Source: Ichthyophonus hoferi | Lineage: Eukaryota; Opisthokonta; Ichthyosporea; Ichthyophonida; Ichthyophonidae | Length of the DNA: 19,670 bases | Direction: 5' to 3' | Assembly: GCA_002751075.1 (NCBI GenBank) | Contig: NAOQ01000583.1 | Span: 25,170-44,839, forward strand | Shown: positions 1 through 11,300 of the stretch, one piece after another | Layout of the letters: each line of letters opens with the position of its first letter | How positions within the stretch are numbered: the stretch's first letter is position 1 | Translations under genes and position numbers: made by a program | Notes under the pieces: model-generated | What the model was told of the DNA's origin: nothing | Database searches by the model: none | Seen by the model: the letters and a program-made list of their open reading frames with translations, nothing else

Positions 1-41
<41 letters not shown>

Positions 42-1144
42 TCATACAATCATACACATTCATACATGCTCACATAAAATCAATGCAGATGCGTGTATAT
101 ATATATATATATATATATGCCTACGTAAGTACATAACTACATAAGCAGATGCACAAATATATGTATATGTATATACATGTAAAATAAATTTACAGACATA
201 GCAATAAACATACTTTTATTCTCTCAAATAATATAATAACTATACTACGAAAACCACAAGAAGAGAGAGAGAGAACACAATAGAACAATGCAAAGTTGAG
301 TTATAAAGTTCTAACAATACTGAACTATAGATAGGGAGAGAAGGGGAGTGCGTATATATTCTCATTGGAATTAAAGTGTTCAATCGCACCTAGTTGCCTG
401 CACAGCAAAATGAAAATGTGTTTGTTTTTGCGACATCTTGATATTCTAGCCCTATATATCGATCGATTGATTGTGATCTACAATAGATTAATATAATGTG
501 TACATATATTATAGTAATCAGTATTTATAATACAATAAAACATACTAATATAATGTAATAAATTGTATTATATGTACATTATATATTAATTATGTTTATT
601 TGATTATAAATAAAATCCGTTTTACATATGATATTATATACTTTTCCTATTTAATATTCTATTTTATATTCCATTTTATTATTAATCTACAATCTATTCC
701 CAACTTCTCGACCGATCGATCTATACCATACACGTGTACTACACTAATAACTCAACAATATAATATAATATAATATAATATAATATAATATAATATAGTA
801 TATATTATATTATATAGGGATTAATTGCATTTATATATTTAATAATATAATTATTTTACATATTATTTTCCTTATATTTTCTCTATTTAGTATTCTCTCC
901 AAATTATTTCCACTATCGATCGATCGATCTATTGTAATCTAGCCGGCATACACGTGCATCCATCACAAATGAACTAATTACACAATCATACCTTATATAT
1001 AGTGTATTGAACCGATTTTTATGATACATGTAATTAATTTATTTATAGTTCTGTATAGTTTTTCATATATTTCAACATTTATTTTTCTATTATATTATAT
1101 TATACAGTATCTTCTATCTATCTACTAACAGCACATAACAAACA
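1..1144. repeat. AT microsatellites and repeated CACGTG module upstream of TRMT6
   Basis: No coding sequence is visible here. The stretch holds (TA)n at 1-35 and 95-118 and a pentanucleotide (AATAT)n run at about 757-797. A degenerate module recurs around CGATCGAT at 460-467, 713-720 and 917-930. The last two copies are each preceded by a T-rich 'ttttcct...tattct' segment and followed by a CACGTG palindrome, at 731-736 and 951-956. The part nearest 1144 probably holds the promoter and 5' untranslated region of the plus-strand gene at 1145. No TATA box can be singled out in such AT-rich sequence. Confidence 0.6.
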
Positions 1145-2518
1145 ATGTCAGCTGTTGAGACTGAAAAACAGGTTGAAAACATGGAAATTATTGCAGAGGA
1201 CAACCCAGAAACTGCAGTGATTTCCACTGGTACCCATGTTGTTGAAGGACAACAAGTATTTGTACGTAAGGAGGGAAAAGATGGGTCTACAAAATTGCTA
1301 ACTATAAAGAAAAACGTCAAACTTCGGTTTGGGAAGCTGGCATTTACACTTAACAATGCTATAGGCCAGAGGTTTGGAAAGACTTACGAGGTACAGGGGG
1401 AGGACTTAGTTATGTGTGAAGGCATGGAAGATGTGCATCTATTAGACAGTGATGAACAGCCAACGAGGGACAATAGGCAGATAATTGATGACTCTGCCAA
1501 GCAAGTGTTGTCTAGAGATGATATTGAGAAATTAAAATCTGATGGAGTCCACGGGGAGGAAATTATCAAACAATTGGTGGCTAATAGTGATTCATTCCAG
1601 CAGAGAACTGAGTTCTCTCAGGCTAAATACCTAGCTCGTAAACAGTCCAAATATCTTAACTTTATTACTATCCTACCTGTCACTAGTAGAGGTTTAAGTG
1701 AGTTAATGTTAGAGAAAGGTGCACAGAAAATCCTTAATCTCCGTGTGGACTCCCTTGCTGGACTACTTACACAAGCTAATATCCGGCCAGGTAGTAGGGT
1801 TCTTGTTGCAGACACTGTACAAGGAATGGTAGTGGGTGCTGTGCTGGAGAGGCTGGGTGGCATGGGGGAGTGCATGCAGCTACATGTGGGTGACTTGCCA
1901 CCTACACAGCTAATAGAGCCTTTTAACCACTCACCTGAGATCATGTCTGTATTAAAGACCTTCCCATTGGATAGCATCCATCTCGCTCAGAAGAAGGCGG
2001 ATGAAACTGAGCATGACACAGAGATGGAGGAATTAAAAGCAAAGAAGGAAGCATATGATCCGTCTCTGGGTCCCTGGGATAGCGTGTGGGAAAAGAGAAT
2101 TTTAAAGCGCCAATCAACGCGCGTTGCCAGGCATTCTGCTGCACTTAGTTTGCTTCAAGGTAATTTCGATGCTCTTATCATAGCAACCAAATTCCAACCC
2201 CATGTCATTCTAGCCAATCTGCTGCCCCTGTTAAATCTCTCCCGTCCTTTTGCAGTGTATTATCCTTATAAGGAATGCTTGGTTGAAGCATTTCACACGG
2301 CCAAGGATACGGGGTGCATTCGTGTCCAATTATACGAGACTTGGACCAGAGAGTACCAGATCCTTCCCTCTCGCTCTCATCCAATGAACTCCATGAATGC
2401 CAACAGTGGGTTTATCTTATCTGGGATCAAAGTCGCAGCCAATGAGAAGGAGGCAGTGATGCCACCATCCAATGAGAAGAAGAGTTCAGGAAAGAGAAAG
2501 TTTAATAATAGGTCATAG
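1145..2518 (+). CDS. TRMT6: tRNA (adenine58-N1)-methyltransferase non-catalytic subunit TRM6/GCD10
   Basis: Recognised as the Gcd10p/TRM6 family. In this family the protein pairs with catalytic TRM61 in a nuclear heterotetramer that makes m1A58 in the T-loop of tRNAs, including initiator tRNA. TRM6 supplies tRNA binding and has lost SAM binding. The 457-residue frame is close to the usual metazoan length of just under 500. Family landmarks run in order: the N-terminal beta-rich part with FVRKEGKDGS and GKLAFTLNNAIGQRFG (about 40-80), the SQAKYLARKQSKY segment (about 159-172), the degenerate Rossmann-like part beginning PGSRVLVADTVQGMVVGAVL (about 215-235), and the C-terminal core with REYQILPSRSHPMNSM and SGFILSG near 405-430. 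The basic tail (KKSSGKRKFNNRS) could aid nuclear or RNA contacts. The first ATG has a good context (aacaATGtc) and nothing upstream in frame looks like this family. The stop is TAG. The gene is a single exon, unlike the minus-strand genes to its right. Confidence 0.95.
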   Translation: MSAVETEKQVENMEIIAEDNPETAVISTGTHVVEGQQVFVRKEGKDGSTKLLTIKKNVKLRFGKLAFTLNNAIGQRFGKTYEVQGEDLVMCEGMEDVHLLDSDEQPTRDNRQIIDDSAKQVLSRDDIEKLKSDGVHGEEIIKQLVANSDSFQQRTEFSQAKYLARKQSKYLNFITILPVTSRGLSELMLEKGAQKILNLRVDSLAGLLTQANIRPGSRVLVADTVQGMVVGAVLERLGGMGECMQLHVGDLPPTQLIEPFNHSPEIMSVLKTFPLDSIHLAQKKADETEHDTEMEELKAKKEAYDPSLGPWDSVWEKRILKRQSTRVARHSAALSLLQGNFDALIIATKFQPHVILANLLPLLNLSRPFAVYYPYKECLVEAFHTAKDTGCIRVQLYETWTREYQILPSRSHPMNSMNANSGFILSGIKVAANEKEAVMPPSNEKKSSGKRKFNNRS

Positions 2519-3465
2519 ATAAGATGTAGTGATATGATAGGTTGAGAGTTGAAGGGGGACTATTTGGATGTTATAGGATATATATATATCATCCTATATA
2601 TTGCTATATATAATATTATATATAAAAAACGATTCTATAATCAGAGAATGGGAAGGATGCAGTTGTATTTACAAAGAATGGTTATGAGTGTATGTATGTT
2701 TGTATTGGTATGTGGATGTCCTCTAGGCCTATGCTTGTTTATTTGTTTATTTGTTTCCTATATAGAACATCTATGGAGGCTGGGTATAGAGATATAGCTG
2801 AAAGGTGGTGTGTATATGTGTATGTAGTAATATATAGTCAGTGGTAATTATGAACTTCACATTGGTATGTGTGTATTTATTACCATCTTCTATGCTATTT
2901 CTTTATATTTGGTGAAAGTATATTATAGTCTGCTTCCTAATATAGATATATTAACCTAAGTATTTATATAGCAGTCCTTTATTAGTTGCCTGCGGTATAA
3001 GATACATAAAACAAGTGATATACGGATGTATTGGTGGCGGTATATTACTAATATTACATAATATATATATATATATATATATTCATAAGATTTTAATAAT
3101 AAATACTACTATATTTTATGTATTGTATGTATTCTTAGTAGCTTTAACATATTATTAGAATTAGAACTATGAAACAGAATGATTCATATACATATATGTA
3201 GGGTTGAGTACTCTTTATTGCAGAGGCTAGAAGGACAGATTGCTGCCCATCCAGTATGAACTACCTTGTAGATAGATAGAAGTGGAATTTCCCTAGGATA
3301 AGATTGTATAACTACTTGTTACAAGATTGCTAACTCCGAATGAACGCGTAGCTATAATTGATTTGTCGATATATAGTTTTATAGGTAGTGAGTTAGCTAA
3401 TGGCCATATAAGGAAACACCCATATAACTCTATCGAGATAGAATCAGACATCCCTAGTGATTCTT
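2519..3465. other. Gene-free AT-rich 3' flank of TRMT6
   Basis: This is low-complexity AT-rich sequence with a (TA)n run at about 3058-3082 and short GATA repeats near 3270. AATAAA-like hexamers occur (for example near 3099) but are far from the stop at 2518, so the real poly(A) site is not assigned. Short open frames here are biased to Ile/Tyr/Val and look like translated AT-rich DNA. Nothing else is seen. Confidence 0.5.
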
Positions 3466-3576
3466 GGTAATCATTCATGAGTTGTATTAGCCCAATAGCC
3501 AATACAAATATTGATGATTTGCTTCATTTAAGCCATTAAACTTAGCTACATGTGCTAACCAAAAGTTAGCACTGGC
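3466..3576 (+). repeat. Short direct repeat, left copy, flanking the copia palindrome
   Basis: This segment contains 'gttgtattagcccaata', an imperfect 'taagc.attaaac' block and 'taaccaaaagttagc'. The same blocks in the same order and orientation recur at about 5280-5376. The two copies bracket the inverted copia fossils. They may be remnants of terminal repeats of that element or an unrelated repeat; the sequence alone does not decide. Confidence 0.55.
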
Positions 3577-3639
3577 GATAAAACAAAGTATAAAAGAAAG
3601 CAAAAATCAATAATAAAGGACCACTCTCATATATGCGGG

Positions 3640-4366
3640 AACACCAGTAAAAAAAAAAAATAGGAAAAAAAAGAAAGGCTGTTAACTCAGCGATAAGCTC
3701 ATGCTTGCGTTTCCCCAGATGCGATCCAAGATATCTTTTTACCTATGGTTCTGTTTGTAGACGCAGGCGTTTCTTGACTATTTGGAATGGTTCAGGCCTG
3801 AACGACTTGGTCAGGCAGTCGGCAACTTGATTCGCTTCTGACTTCAATTTCGTTATTGGTTTCCACCTCCCTGATGTAGTGAAAACAGATAGTAATATGG
3901 CATATGTTTTTATGGACACACGTTTTGCTACGTAGTCGTGCACCACTCGTGTTGTTGCCTTACAATGGTACTTTCCCAATGTCAAAGCCTAGTCCATCTA
4001 AAGGCAATGTAAGCGATCTGTTGTGTGATCGCTGTCATGCTAATGATTTTCACTCTTAGTTGATGAGAGAGCACAAATGGTTTACTTCTTGCTGCTCCAA
4101 TCCAGCAACCCTTTAGCCCAAAAAATGAAGTTCACTAGTCCTTTTTGCATTGATATATCTTCTTGTTGAAAAGTCGGCCTCTGAGTAGCTGGTCAGGCTA
4201 ATGGGTCCAGGTTTGTACATCAAGGTCCTGGGTAAGTGTTGAGGTACCTGAGAAGGTATAGATGAATCTTGTAGTGCTCCATGTTGAGCTTGGCAGAGTA
4301 CCCGACGAGAAAGGCTACACTAAAAGTAATGTCTGGTCTACTGGATTTACTGATCCAAATTAAGCA
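3640..4366 (-). mobile_element. Fossil Ty1/copia retroelement fragment, left inverted arm
   Basis: The minus strand carries the 3' end of a Ty1/copia-type pol region. The conceptual protein near 3743-3985 has the C-terminal RNase H signature of copia polyproteins, around 'EANQVADCLTKSF', where the family usually reads 'ADxLTK'. The segment matches the reverse complement of 4432-5166, so it is one arm of an inverted pair. Only the end of the pol region is present, with no gag, integrase or complete terminal repeats. It is clearly broken. Visible divergence between the arms indicates an old insertion. Confidence 0.8.
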
Positions 4367-4431
4367 CTCAATTAGAGAAGTATATGTAATTAAGTCACAA
4401 GATTTATAACTTTTGAGTTCATTACATATGC

Positions 4432-5166
4432 TTAATTCGGATCAGTAAATCCAGTAGATCAGACATTACTTTTAGTGTAGCCTTTCTCGTCAGGTACTCT
4501 GCCAAGCTTAACATGAAGCACTACAAGATGCTCATACCTCTTCTCAGGTACTCAACACATATCTGGCAGAGACCATAGTGTGCAAACCTGGACCTATCAG
4601 TCCGACCAGCTACTCGGATACAGATTTTGTGACAAAAGGGTATCAAGATGGCAAGAGTACCAGTGGCTACTGCATTTTCTTGGCCGGAGGATAGCTGCAT
4701 TGGAACAGCAATAAGCAGACCATTTGTGCCCTCTTTTCAACGGAGGGTGAATTCATGAGCATGGCAACTACCACGCAACAGATTGCAAACATTGCAGCCT
4801 CAATGAATAGACTAGGTTTCAACATTGTAAAAGTGCCACGATACGACAATAATACAAGTGCCATACGACTATGCAGCAACACGTGTGCTCCTAAAAATAC
4901 ACGTCACATTGCTGTTTATTTTCACTACATCAGGGGAGCGGTAACTAATAATGAAATTCAAGTGAGAACGTCTCATCTGCGGATCAAGTTGCTGACTGCC
5001 TGACCAAGCCGTTCGGACCAGAACCATTCCAAATAGTCAAGAAACTTCTGCGTCTACAAACAAAACCATTAGCAAAAAAATATCTTGGACCGCGTCCAGG
5101 GAATCGCAAAGTACGAGCGCATTGCTTGAGTTAGTAGTCTTACCTTTTTTTCTTTTTTTTCTTTTG
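4432..5166 (+). mobile_element. Fossil Ty1/copia retroelement fragment, right inverted arm
   Basis: This is the plus-strand partner of the arm at 3640-4366. The conceptual protein at 4755-5003 shows the copia RNase H block: a 'DNNTSAI' segment (family: DNxSAI), then 'KNTRHIAVYFHYIR' (family: RTKHIDxRYHFIR), followed by 'QVADCLTK' type coding near 4986-5012. It extends further into RNase H than the left arm does. The two arms face each other across a spacer of about 65 bases centred near 4400. The fragment is broken and old. Confidence 0.85.
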
Positions 5167-5279
5167 GCTTATTTCGATTTTTATTTGTACTTGTTTGATC
5201 CTATCTTGATATAATCTAATTCATTAATTCATTAATGGTTCACATTGGTTGAAAATATAATGCAATGAGCTATGAGCTG

Positions 5280-5376
5280 ATCATTTCATTGGGTTGTATT
5301 AGCCCAATACAAATAATTATCTTTAGCTCCATTAAGCTATTAAACCTAATCGCATTGGTGTTAACCAAAAGTTAGC
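5280..5376 (+). repeat. Short direct repeat, right copy, flanking the copia palindrome
   Basis: This copy carries 'gttgtattagcccaata', 'attaagctattaaac' and 'gttaaccaaaagttagc', matching 3466-3576 in direct orientation. It abuts the start of the unnamed repeat at about 5376. Confidence 0.55.
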
Positions 5377-5662
5377 TCACCAAACTGTACGTTAAATGCA
5401 CCTATTCGTTTCTGGGTCTGGTTCTGGTTGCTGCCCAGTTATATTGCACGTTGCCTTGGTGTCACTCTGAAACTGGAAATGTTGGAAGCTCAAATGCAGA
5501 TTTGAAGACAGTGTGTAGGTGTAATAAACTTGAATCTCCAGATGTAGAGGTCAGTGTAGTGTTGAGATGAAACATTTTTGTTATTTGTGGATCATTTTTT
5601 TAATAAAATTACCAGGTTTTGTGACCACAATAAACTATCTAAGCATTCTTCACTACCATTGG
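5376..5662 (+). repeat. Unnamed interspersed repeat, copy 1
   Basis: This copy starts with 'tcaccaaactg' and has a TCTGG-rich stretch near 5405-5432. It then shares blocks such as 'ttggtgtcact', 'gaaatgttg', 'gcagatttgaaga', 'gttgagatgaa', 'aattaccaggttttgtgacca' and 'ataaactatctaagc' with 5846-6512. No protein coding is evident. It serves as the empty-site reference for the MITE inserted in copy 2. The repeat family is not recognised. Confidence 0.75.
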
Positions 5663-5845
5663 CCTATGTGAATTATTTCACCTAGGGCATAAAAAATATG
5701 AAAAAGGAATATGAGAGGAATTATAACATAGTGGCTACTTAGCTGTAGGCTTGTCACTTGCTAAATAAATTAGATAATTCCTGATGTTATTCAGGAATGA
5801 TTGTGACATGGTACCCAATGTGAAAAAAAAAGAAAGAAGGAAGAT

Positions 5846-6512
5846 AGTTCACTAAACTGCATGCTAAATGTTCCTGCTCACTCTGGCTCTGAATTCTGGC
5901 TTGGGTTCTGGCTCTGGCTCTGGCTCTGTCATCTGGCATCTAGTGGCAACTGAAGTAATATGTGGGTGTTGCCTGGTTGTTTTTTACATTACCTTGGCGT
6001 CACTTCAAAGTTGGAAATGTTGATAGTTCAACTGCAGATTTGAAGATAGTGCGTAGATATATAACAATCTGTAATAGTTCCAGTGGCTTGCCCACAGGCG
6101 CATATACCGACTCTCTGGACAACTGGCTGTAGTAAATATACTTATGTTCTAATGCAGAGATACAATTTCTAGAGCCAGTTACTGGAAGTCAGCATATGCG
6201 CCTTCTATAGGCCTCTACTTCTACCACTTCAATGGAGTCTTGAGGACAGATCAGATCAATTAGCCATTACTATTGCTAATCCAGTGAAACTAACTAACTA
6301 TACACAACATTCAATTGGAGCTCCCAAATCCTGTGGACAAGTCACTAGAACTACCACAGATTGCTATAAGACAATAAAATCGAGTCTCCACACATAGAAG
6401 TCGGTGGATGGATGCAGGGTTGAGATGAAGTGTTTTTGGCATTCGTGACTTAATAGAATTACCATGTTTTGTGACCATGATAAACTATTTAAGCTTGCTC
6501 CGCTACCATGCT
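5846..6512 (+). repeat. Unnamed interspersed repeat, copy 2, split by a MITE
   Basis: This segment has the same order of blocks as 5376-5662: 'actaaactgc', a GGCTCT hexanucleotide tract at about 5882-5930, 'cttggcgtcact', 'gaaatgttg', 'gcagatttgaagatagt', then after the insertion 'gttgagatgaag', 'ttttgtgaccatgataaact' and 'gctaccat'. The 301-bp insertion at 6064-6364 explains most of the length difference from copy 1. Divergence between the copies suggests an old duplication or two independent insertions. Confidence 0.75.
6064..6364. mobile_element. Foldback MITE with TA target duplication, inserted in repeat copy 2
   Basis: The left end 'acaatctgtaatagttccag' through 'cccacagg' (6064-6098) is the imperfect inverted complement of the right end (about 6330-6364), giving terminal inverted repeats of about 35 bp. 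TA flanks both ends (6062-6063 and 6365-6366), the target duplication of the Tc1/mariner group. A second internal hairpin pairs about 6096-6130 ('aggcgcatat...actggct') with about 6170-6206. There is no coding capacity, so it would have needed a transposase supplied elsewhere. Its ends do not resemble those of the IS630-type element at 14470-16063, so that element is not its evident parent. Confidence 0.75.
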
Positions 6513-8282
6513 GGGAATGATAAGTAGAGACACGAGGGTTTCTGTGACCTATATTCGTTTAGAAGAAGAAAGAACACCAAATTAAAAGGCGTTTCAACGT
6601 GTTTCTTTGCATACACAGAGGACAGATATGCAAGACATCATTTTATTATTAAAACAAGTCAGCAGGACTTGTCTTAGGCAGAATGCTTAAGCGATGTGCT
6701 ATCTCAACCTAAAGCATGTAATCTGAAATGACTTATCATACAGTCTCAGGACATCTACTATTGACTGGTTCAATTTTGATAGATCATCGAAGATTGTCAT
6801 TTATCACCAATAGATTGCATTAACTATTTCTCAGACTGCATCTGTAATGCAATAAGAATTGCTAATAATATTAATTGATTTAGCAATATATAAAGAAATA
6901 CCCAAATTAATTAAATATTTCTGTTTTATCGTCTTGTTATTTATATCTTAACATATTTATTTCCCTAGTTCCCAAAGAACAGGCAAAGAAAGATATTATA
7001 ATCATCTCTATCCCATGACAACAGATTCTCCTCAGGATCCCCTTGCAAATACCACTGGGCCAGCAGCCAACAACTGACTGCCCAACTAATTGCATTCTTC
7101 TAGTTTTATCAATCACACGGACCCAGGTTTCAACTTCTACCGAATTATTTAATAATAAAGATGTCCTGTCTATCTACACTTTGTGTATACGCTAAAGCAC
7201 CCCTTCATTTGGTATTCCCTCAATTCTAAATAGATATAAGCCACAGGGACTGATCCTGTTTCTACTTATTTCTAACATAATAATGTTGATATATAGTTAA
7301 GTGAATAAGTATTATCAATACACGAGCTATAATAATCATACATACTGTACACATCTGAATTACGGTTTGGTGGAACATATGTAATACACTATAACAATTC
7401 CTCATACATATATATATATTAGAATATAACATATTTCATTTATTTATTATCACTATTAATCAAATTGTAGAGATTATCTATCAAACCTATGTAGAAAAGA
7501 TTCAGATTGAGATTAATTTCTGTATATAATTTTATAATTATTATAATAGGTATACAGTTTAATCCAAATCCAGTCTCACCGCATCACATGTGTTTAGAAT
7601 AGTACAAATTAGCCACGGTGTGTTTGAGACGAGGCTTCTAGTTTTGTTTACACTATAGTTCGCCGCTTGACATGCGTCCTCATCAGGGCAACGGCTTAAA
7701 AATAGACACCATGTTATGTTTACTCTTACTCTATATTTTACCATTTCAACACTACATAAATATATCATATTTCTAAGCCCAGACCAATAAAATTGCAATA
7801 TATGATGCACTATCACTTTTGGTTTATGGAAAAATAACTGATGACGTTATATTGGTTAAATATATAATGCTAATCATGATATTTTTGTTAACCATTAGGT
7901 AGTGTAATTATAAATATATTCTAAAATATTATCTCCAGTATTTAGCTCAATAAGTGTTATCTGTTGTGACCTAATAAGGTTAAAGCAGAAAAATGCTTGG
8001 CGAATCATCATGCCTTCAATTTTTTCTAAGCCAATCATATTAAAACTATAATTAATTGTAAAATTATTTAATTAAAATCTAACGGCAACTGTGATTACAC
8101 AGATGGGAGCATCACACTATGATAGCCTGATATAGTACTCTAACAGATATACAATTGTAATGTAAATTAACTATCTATACCTATATAGCATGGGACTATA
8201 TAAGATTTAGTTTTATTTTTACCCCTACGGCTATCTTATTCTTTTAAAGAAGGCAACTCATTGGCTACCATACAAGCATAGC
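6513..8282. other. Gene-free stretch between the repeat cluster and the TLCD4-like gene
   Basis: No gene, RNA gene or clear repeat family is recognised. A minus-strand open frame at 7559-7816 covers the least AT-biased part, but it has no recognisable motif and no splice-supported extension. A sequence resembling part of a hammerhead ribozyme core lies on the minus strand at 7658-7686 and is judged incomplete. Confidence 0.4.
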
Positions 8283-8288
8283 TTTATT
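8283..8288 (-). terminator. Candidate poly(A) signal of the TLCD4-like gene
   Basis: The minus strand reads AATAAA here, about 75 bases after the TAA stop at 8364-8366. That is a normal distance for a short 3' untranslated region. The hexamer is common by chance in AT-rich DNA. Confidence 0.5.
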
Positions 8289-8363
8289 TTAAAAAACTAA
8301 TACAGTTGCACGGCTGCCTGTTAATAATCCATATAAATACAATATAATATAACATTGGGCATT

Positions 8364-11300
8364 TTACAAGGTTCCAGGAAGCTTAGACGATAGACTGGCC
8401 GTCGCTCTTAGTTTACGTCTCTCACGTCTACCTTTGGTCTCTCGAATCTGTAGGTGTGTAGGTATATATATGTATGTATGTATGTAAGGAATGTACATGG
8501 TTAAGTAAATCTTTGAATAAAGGGGTGACTAATTGATGTGTAATACTGTTATACATACATTGATGCGATATATATATATATAGTATAATAGAGTATAGTA
8601 TAGTACAGTACAGTATATATATTGTAGAAAGAGAAAAATAAAAATGAAAAAACCTTTACATAACTAATCTCCTATATCTGAATGTATCCTATGATGTCAT
8701 TATAATGACGTGTAAGGTCCAAGACGTGACCTACCTGTGTCAATAGATCTGGGACAACCAGGGTAGCAAAAACGTAGATGCAGAAGGGAAGTAGGAAGAG
8801 GGAAATCATATAGTGAGACCACACACTGGGGCAACTGATCCCATAGGCTGGGACATACTGGAAGTGGGTACGATTGGTTAGATTATATTAAATTAGATTA
8901 GACTAGAGTTATATTGGAGATATGACCGGATGATATTAATAGATCGGGTGGTATGATAGGCTGGAATATAGTGATGCAGTGTTATAATTGGTTGAAATAA
9001 AAGGTTTAAATGGCAGGGGGTTGTATGATCATACAGTGAAGTACACTATAATATAATATAATATAATATGAATGGAGTATTCAAAGCAACTTAAACACCA
9101 ACAAACAAAGAGATATAAATAATCAGCTAATCAACTTACGCGTATAAACATATTGTAGGCTAACCAGTGGAGCATTGACAGGCGGATCAGCACCCAGGAA
9201 CCAAAATTTATGAAGCAAACACACGTATAGAAGCGAGAATCCTACAGGGTATATAGGGGTTAGAGAGGGGGTAGACATGGGGAAAAGGGAGAGGGAGCAT
9301 GAGTAAGGTATGTCTATATATAGTAAGTGTACGGGCGTATAAGTTTCTATGCTGTAATCTATTCATATAATATATAAAACAAATAGCTATTAAATATATG
9401 TTTTTGTGGTTGCTTTGCACATAACCATGCCATTATGTATACTGTGTACTATTTCAATAAACTAAGGGTTCTTTGTTCGGTGAAACCCATTCAAAACATA
9501 ACACTAGTATAGAAAACAAAGCTCTGAAAGAACTGGTATAGACTAGATCTATAGGGAGGGGTTAAACAGTTTGTATTATTGAACAACGTGTTCATAAATA
9601 TATCTAATAATTGAACGTAGGAGAGACGGCAATAATCTTTGTAGATCTCACTATTCATTGGTAAATAAATACAACTATTATTTCTTTTATGTCATAATAA
9701 ATTTTGTTAGGCTAGAAAAGTGTTCCGGGATTTCACTTATTCAAAAATCAGTAATATATCTATTATATATTATAGGTATATATATGCATACATACCCTCA
9801 TTTGGTACTTTTCCATCCACCACATCTGATTCATCCAGATATTCGAAAGCTGAAAATCATGCATACGTTTAGATTAGCACAATGAATAAATAATACTAAA
9901 CATATTGAGTGTGTAAACCAATGGATTTTAAGTATAAAATATAACGTATATATGTATTTACAATACAATATAATACCATAAAATGCGCTACAATATAATA
10001 AACATAATAACACATATAATAACACCCACCAATACAATACAATAAACAGAACTATATATTAAAATACACTACAATCAACATAATACAATACAATATAATA
10101 AACAATATCCAACAATATAATAGAATACAATAAACCTAGTAGCATACAATACAATACAATACAATACAATACAATAAGCATTATACCCAATAATAAAATT
10201 ACCTCAATAATCATGCCACATCCTAATGTGAAGTAGCCCTTTCCAAACCCTGGGACAAATGCCATAGCAACTATAAAACCCCACATGTCAATACAAATTT
10301 TCCAATTTTCAAAAAAAAATCCAGTTTGTAATATCATTATAATTCACTCTTCAATCACTACTCCTTATGAGCCTGGTTAAAATGATTAAAATGGTTTAAA
10401 TGATTAAAATGGTTAAAATGCGTGTAAATAATTATTGAACTATGTTATTGTCATATATAATATAATATTTAATTATAAATTATCATTTAATAATAATAAA
10501 TATTATTTTTCAGGGGAGTGGGGTCCCACAAAAAACAAAAAATTTCGATACAAATTTTTAAATTCTAGCATTGAATTAGGTTATACTATTATTATCTTCA
10601 TGAAATTTTCATTAGATATTCTAGTCCGTACACCAAGTCCATTTACCTTATATGTATATGATGCTATTTATGGTATTTGGCACCAATAATTGCAAAGGAT
10701 TAATTTTAAATGCTTATATTGTTTGGATGGTTAACATGTATGTTAGTGGTGGATGGTATCCCTAGATAAGCATACTACATACATATACATGTACATGCAT
10801 AGGATCATTAACAGGGTAATGTATATAATGATGTAGTGTATGGTATAGCATAGTATAGATTGTCGTAGAATATGGGGTAGTAGTATATACATACATGGAA
10901 GAATGCCAACCATGTGGTGTATAACGAACACCTGCCAGAGGGACATTCTGGTGTGCAATAGCATACACGCGTCAAACAAGAAATATCCAATGCTGAGTCC
11001 AAACACATATTCTTGATTGGGACAATTCGTAGACCAGAAATCACCTGTGTTATGATATGATTGAATGGAATTAGCGGTATTAATTAACATTAATTCATTA
11101 ATATATTGGGGATAGTATCGATGGCCGTGTTATTATTGACTACAGTTATATTTATCTACTGACAGCCACCAATGGAACCATCCCTGTAACTTTAAAATGT
11201 CAAATTTAAGTATCTAAAACGCAGGTCATAGGCTAGTTATTCTTCATGTCTTAGTCATTTCCATCCAATAAAATGAAATTTAGGCTATACTTACGCAATA

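Noticed and set aside
1122-1144. 'tactaacag' just before the TRMT6 start as a trans-splice or UTR-intron acceptor
   Set aside because: The branch-like TACTAAC abuts the AG with no room for a normal branch-to-acceptor distance, and such strings are expected by chance in AT-rich DNA.
2549-2797. Plus-strand open frame of 82 codons downstream of TRMT6
   Set aside because: It is composed of AT-derived Ile/Tyr and Val/Cys/Leu runs with no motif; it is likely TRMT6 3' untranslated or intergenic sequence.
4755-5003. Plus-strand open frame of 82 codons as a host gene
   Set aside because: It is copia RNase H sequence inside the fossil fragment.
7655-7690. Possible hammerhead ribozyme on the minus strand (CTGATGAG, a short GC stem, then GCGAAC)
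   Set aside because: The conserved GAAA of the core reads GAAC, the central stem has a mismatch, and no convincing closing stem with a cleavage site was found. It is a partial resemblance only.
7559-7816. Minus-strand open frame of 85 codons
   Set aside because: It has no recognised motif, splice context or codon signal, and is no longer than expected by chance outside the most AT-rich DNA.
10743-11090. Open frame of 115 codons read as a separate small gene
   Set aside because: Its middle part is exon 4 of the TLCD4-like gene (10895-11044); the ends run into introns on both sides.
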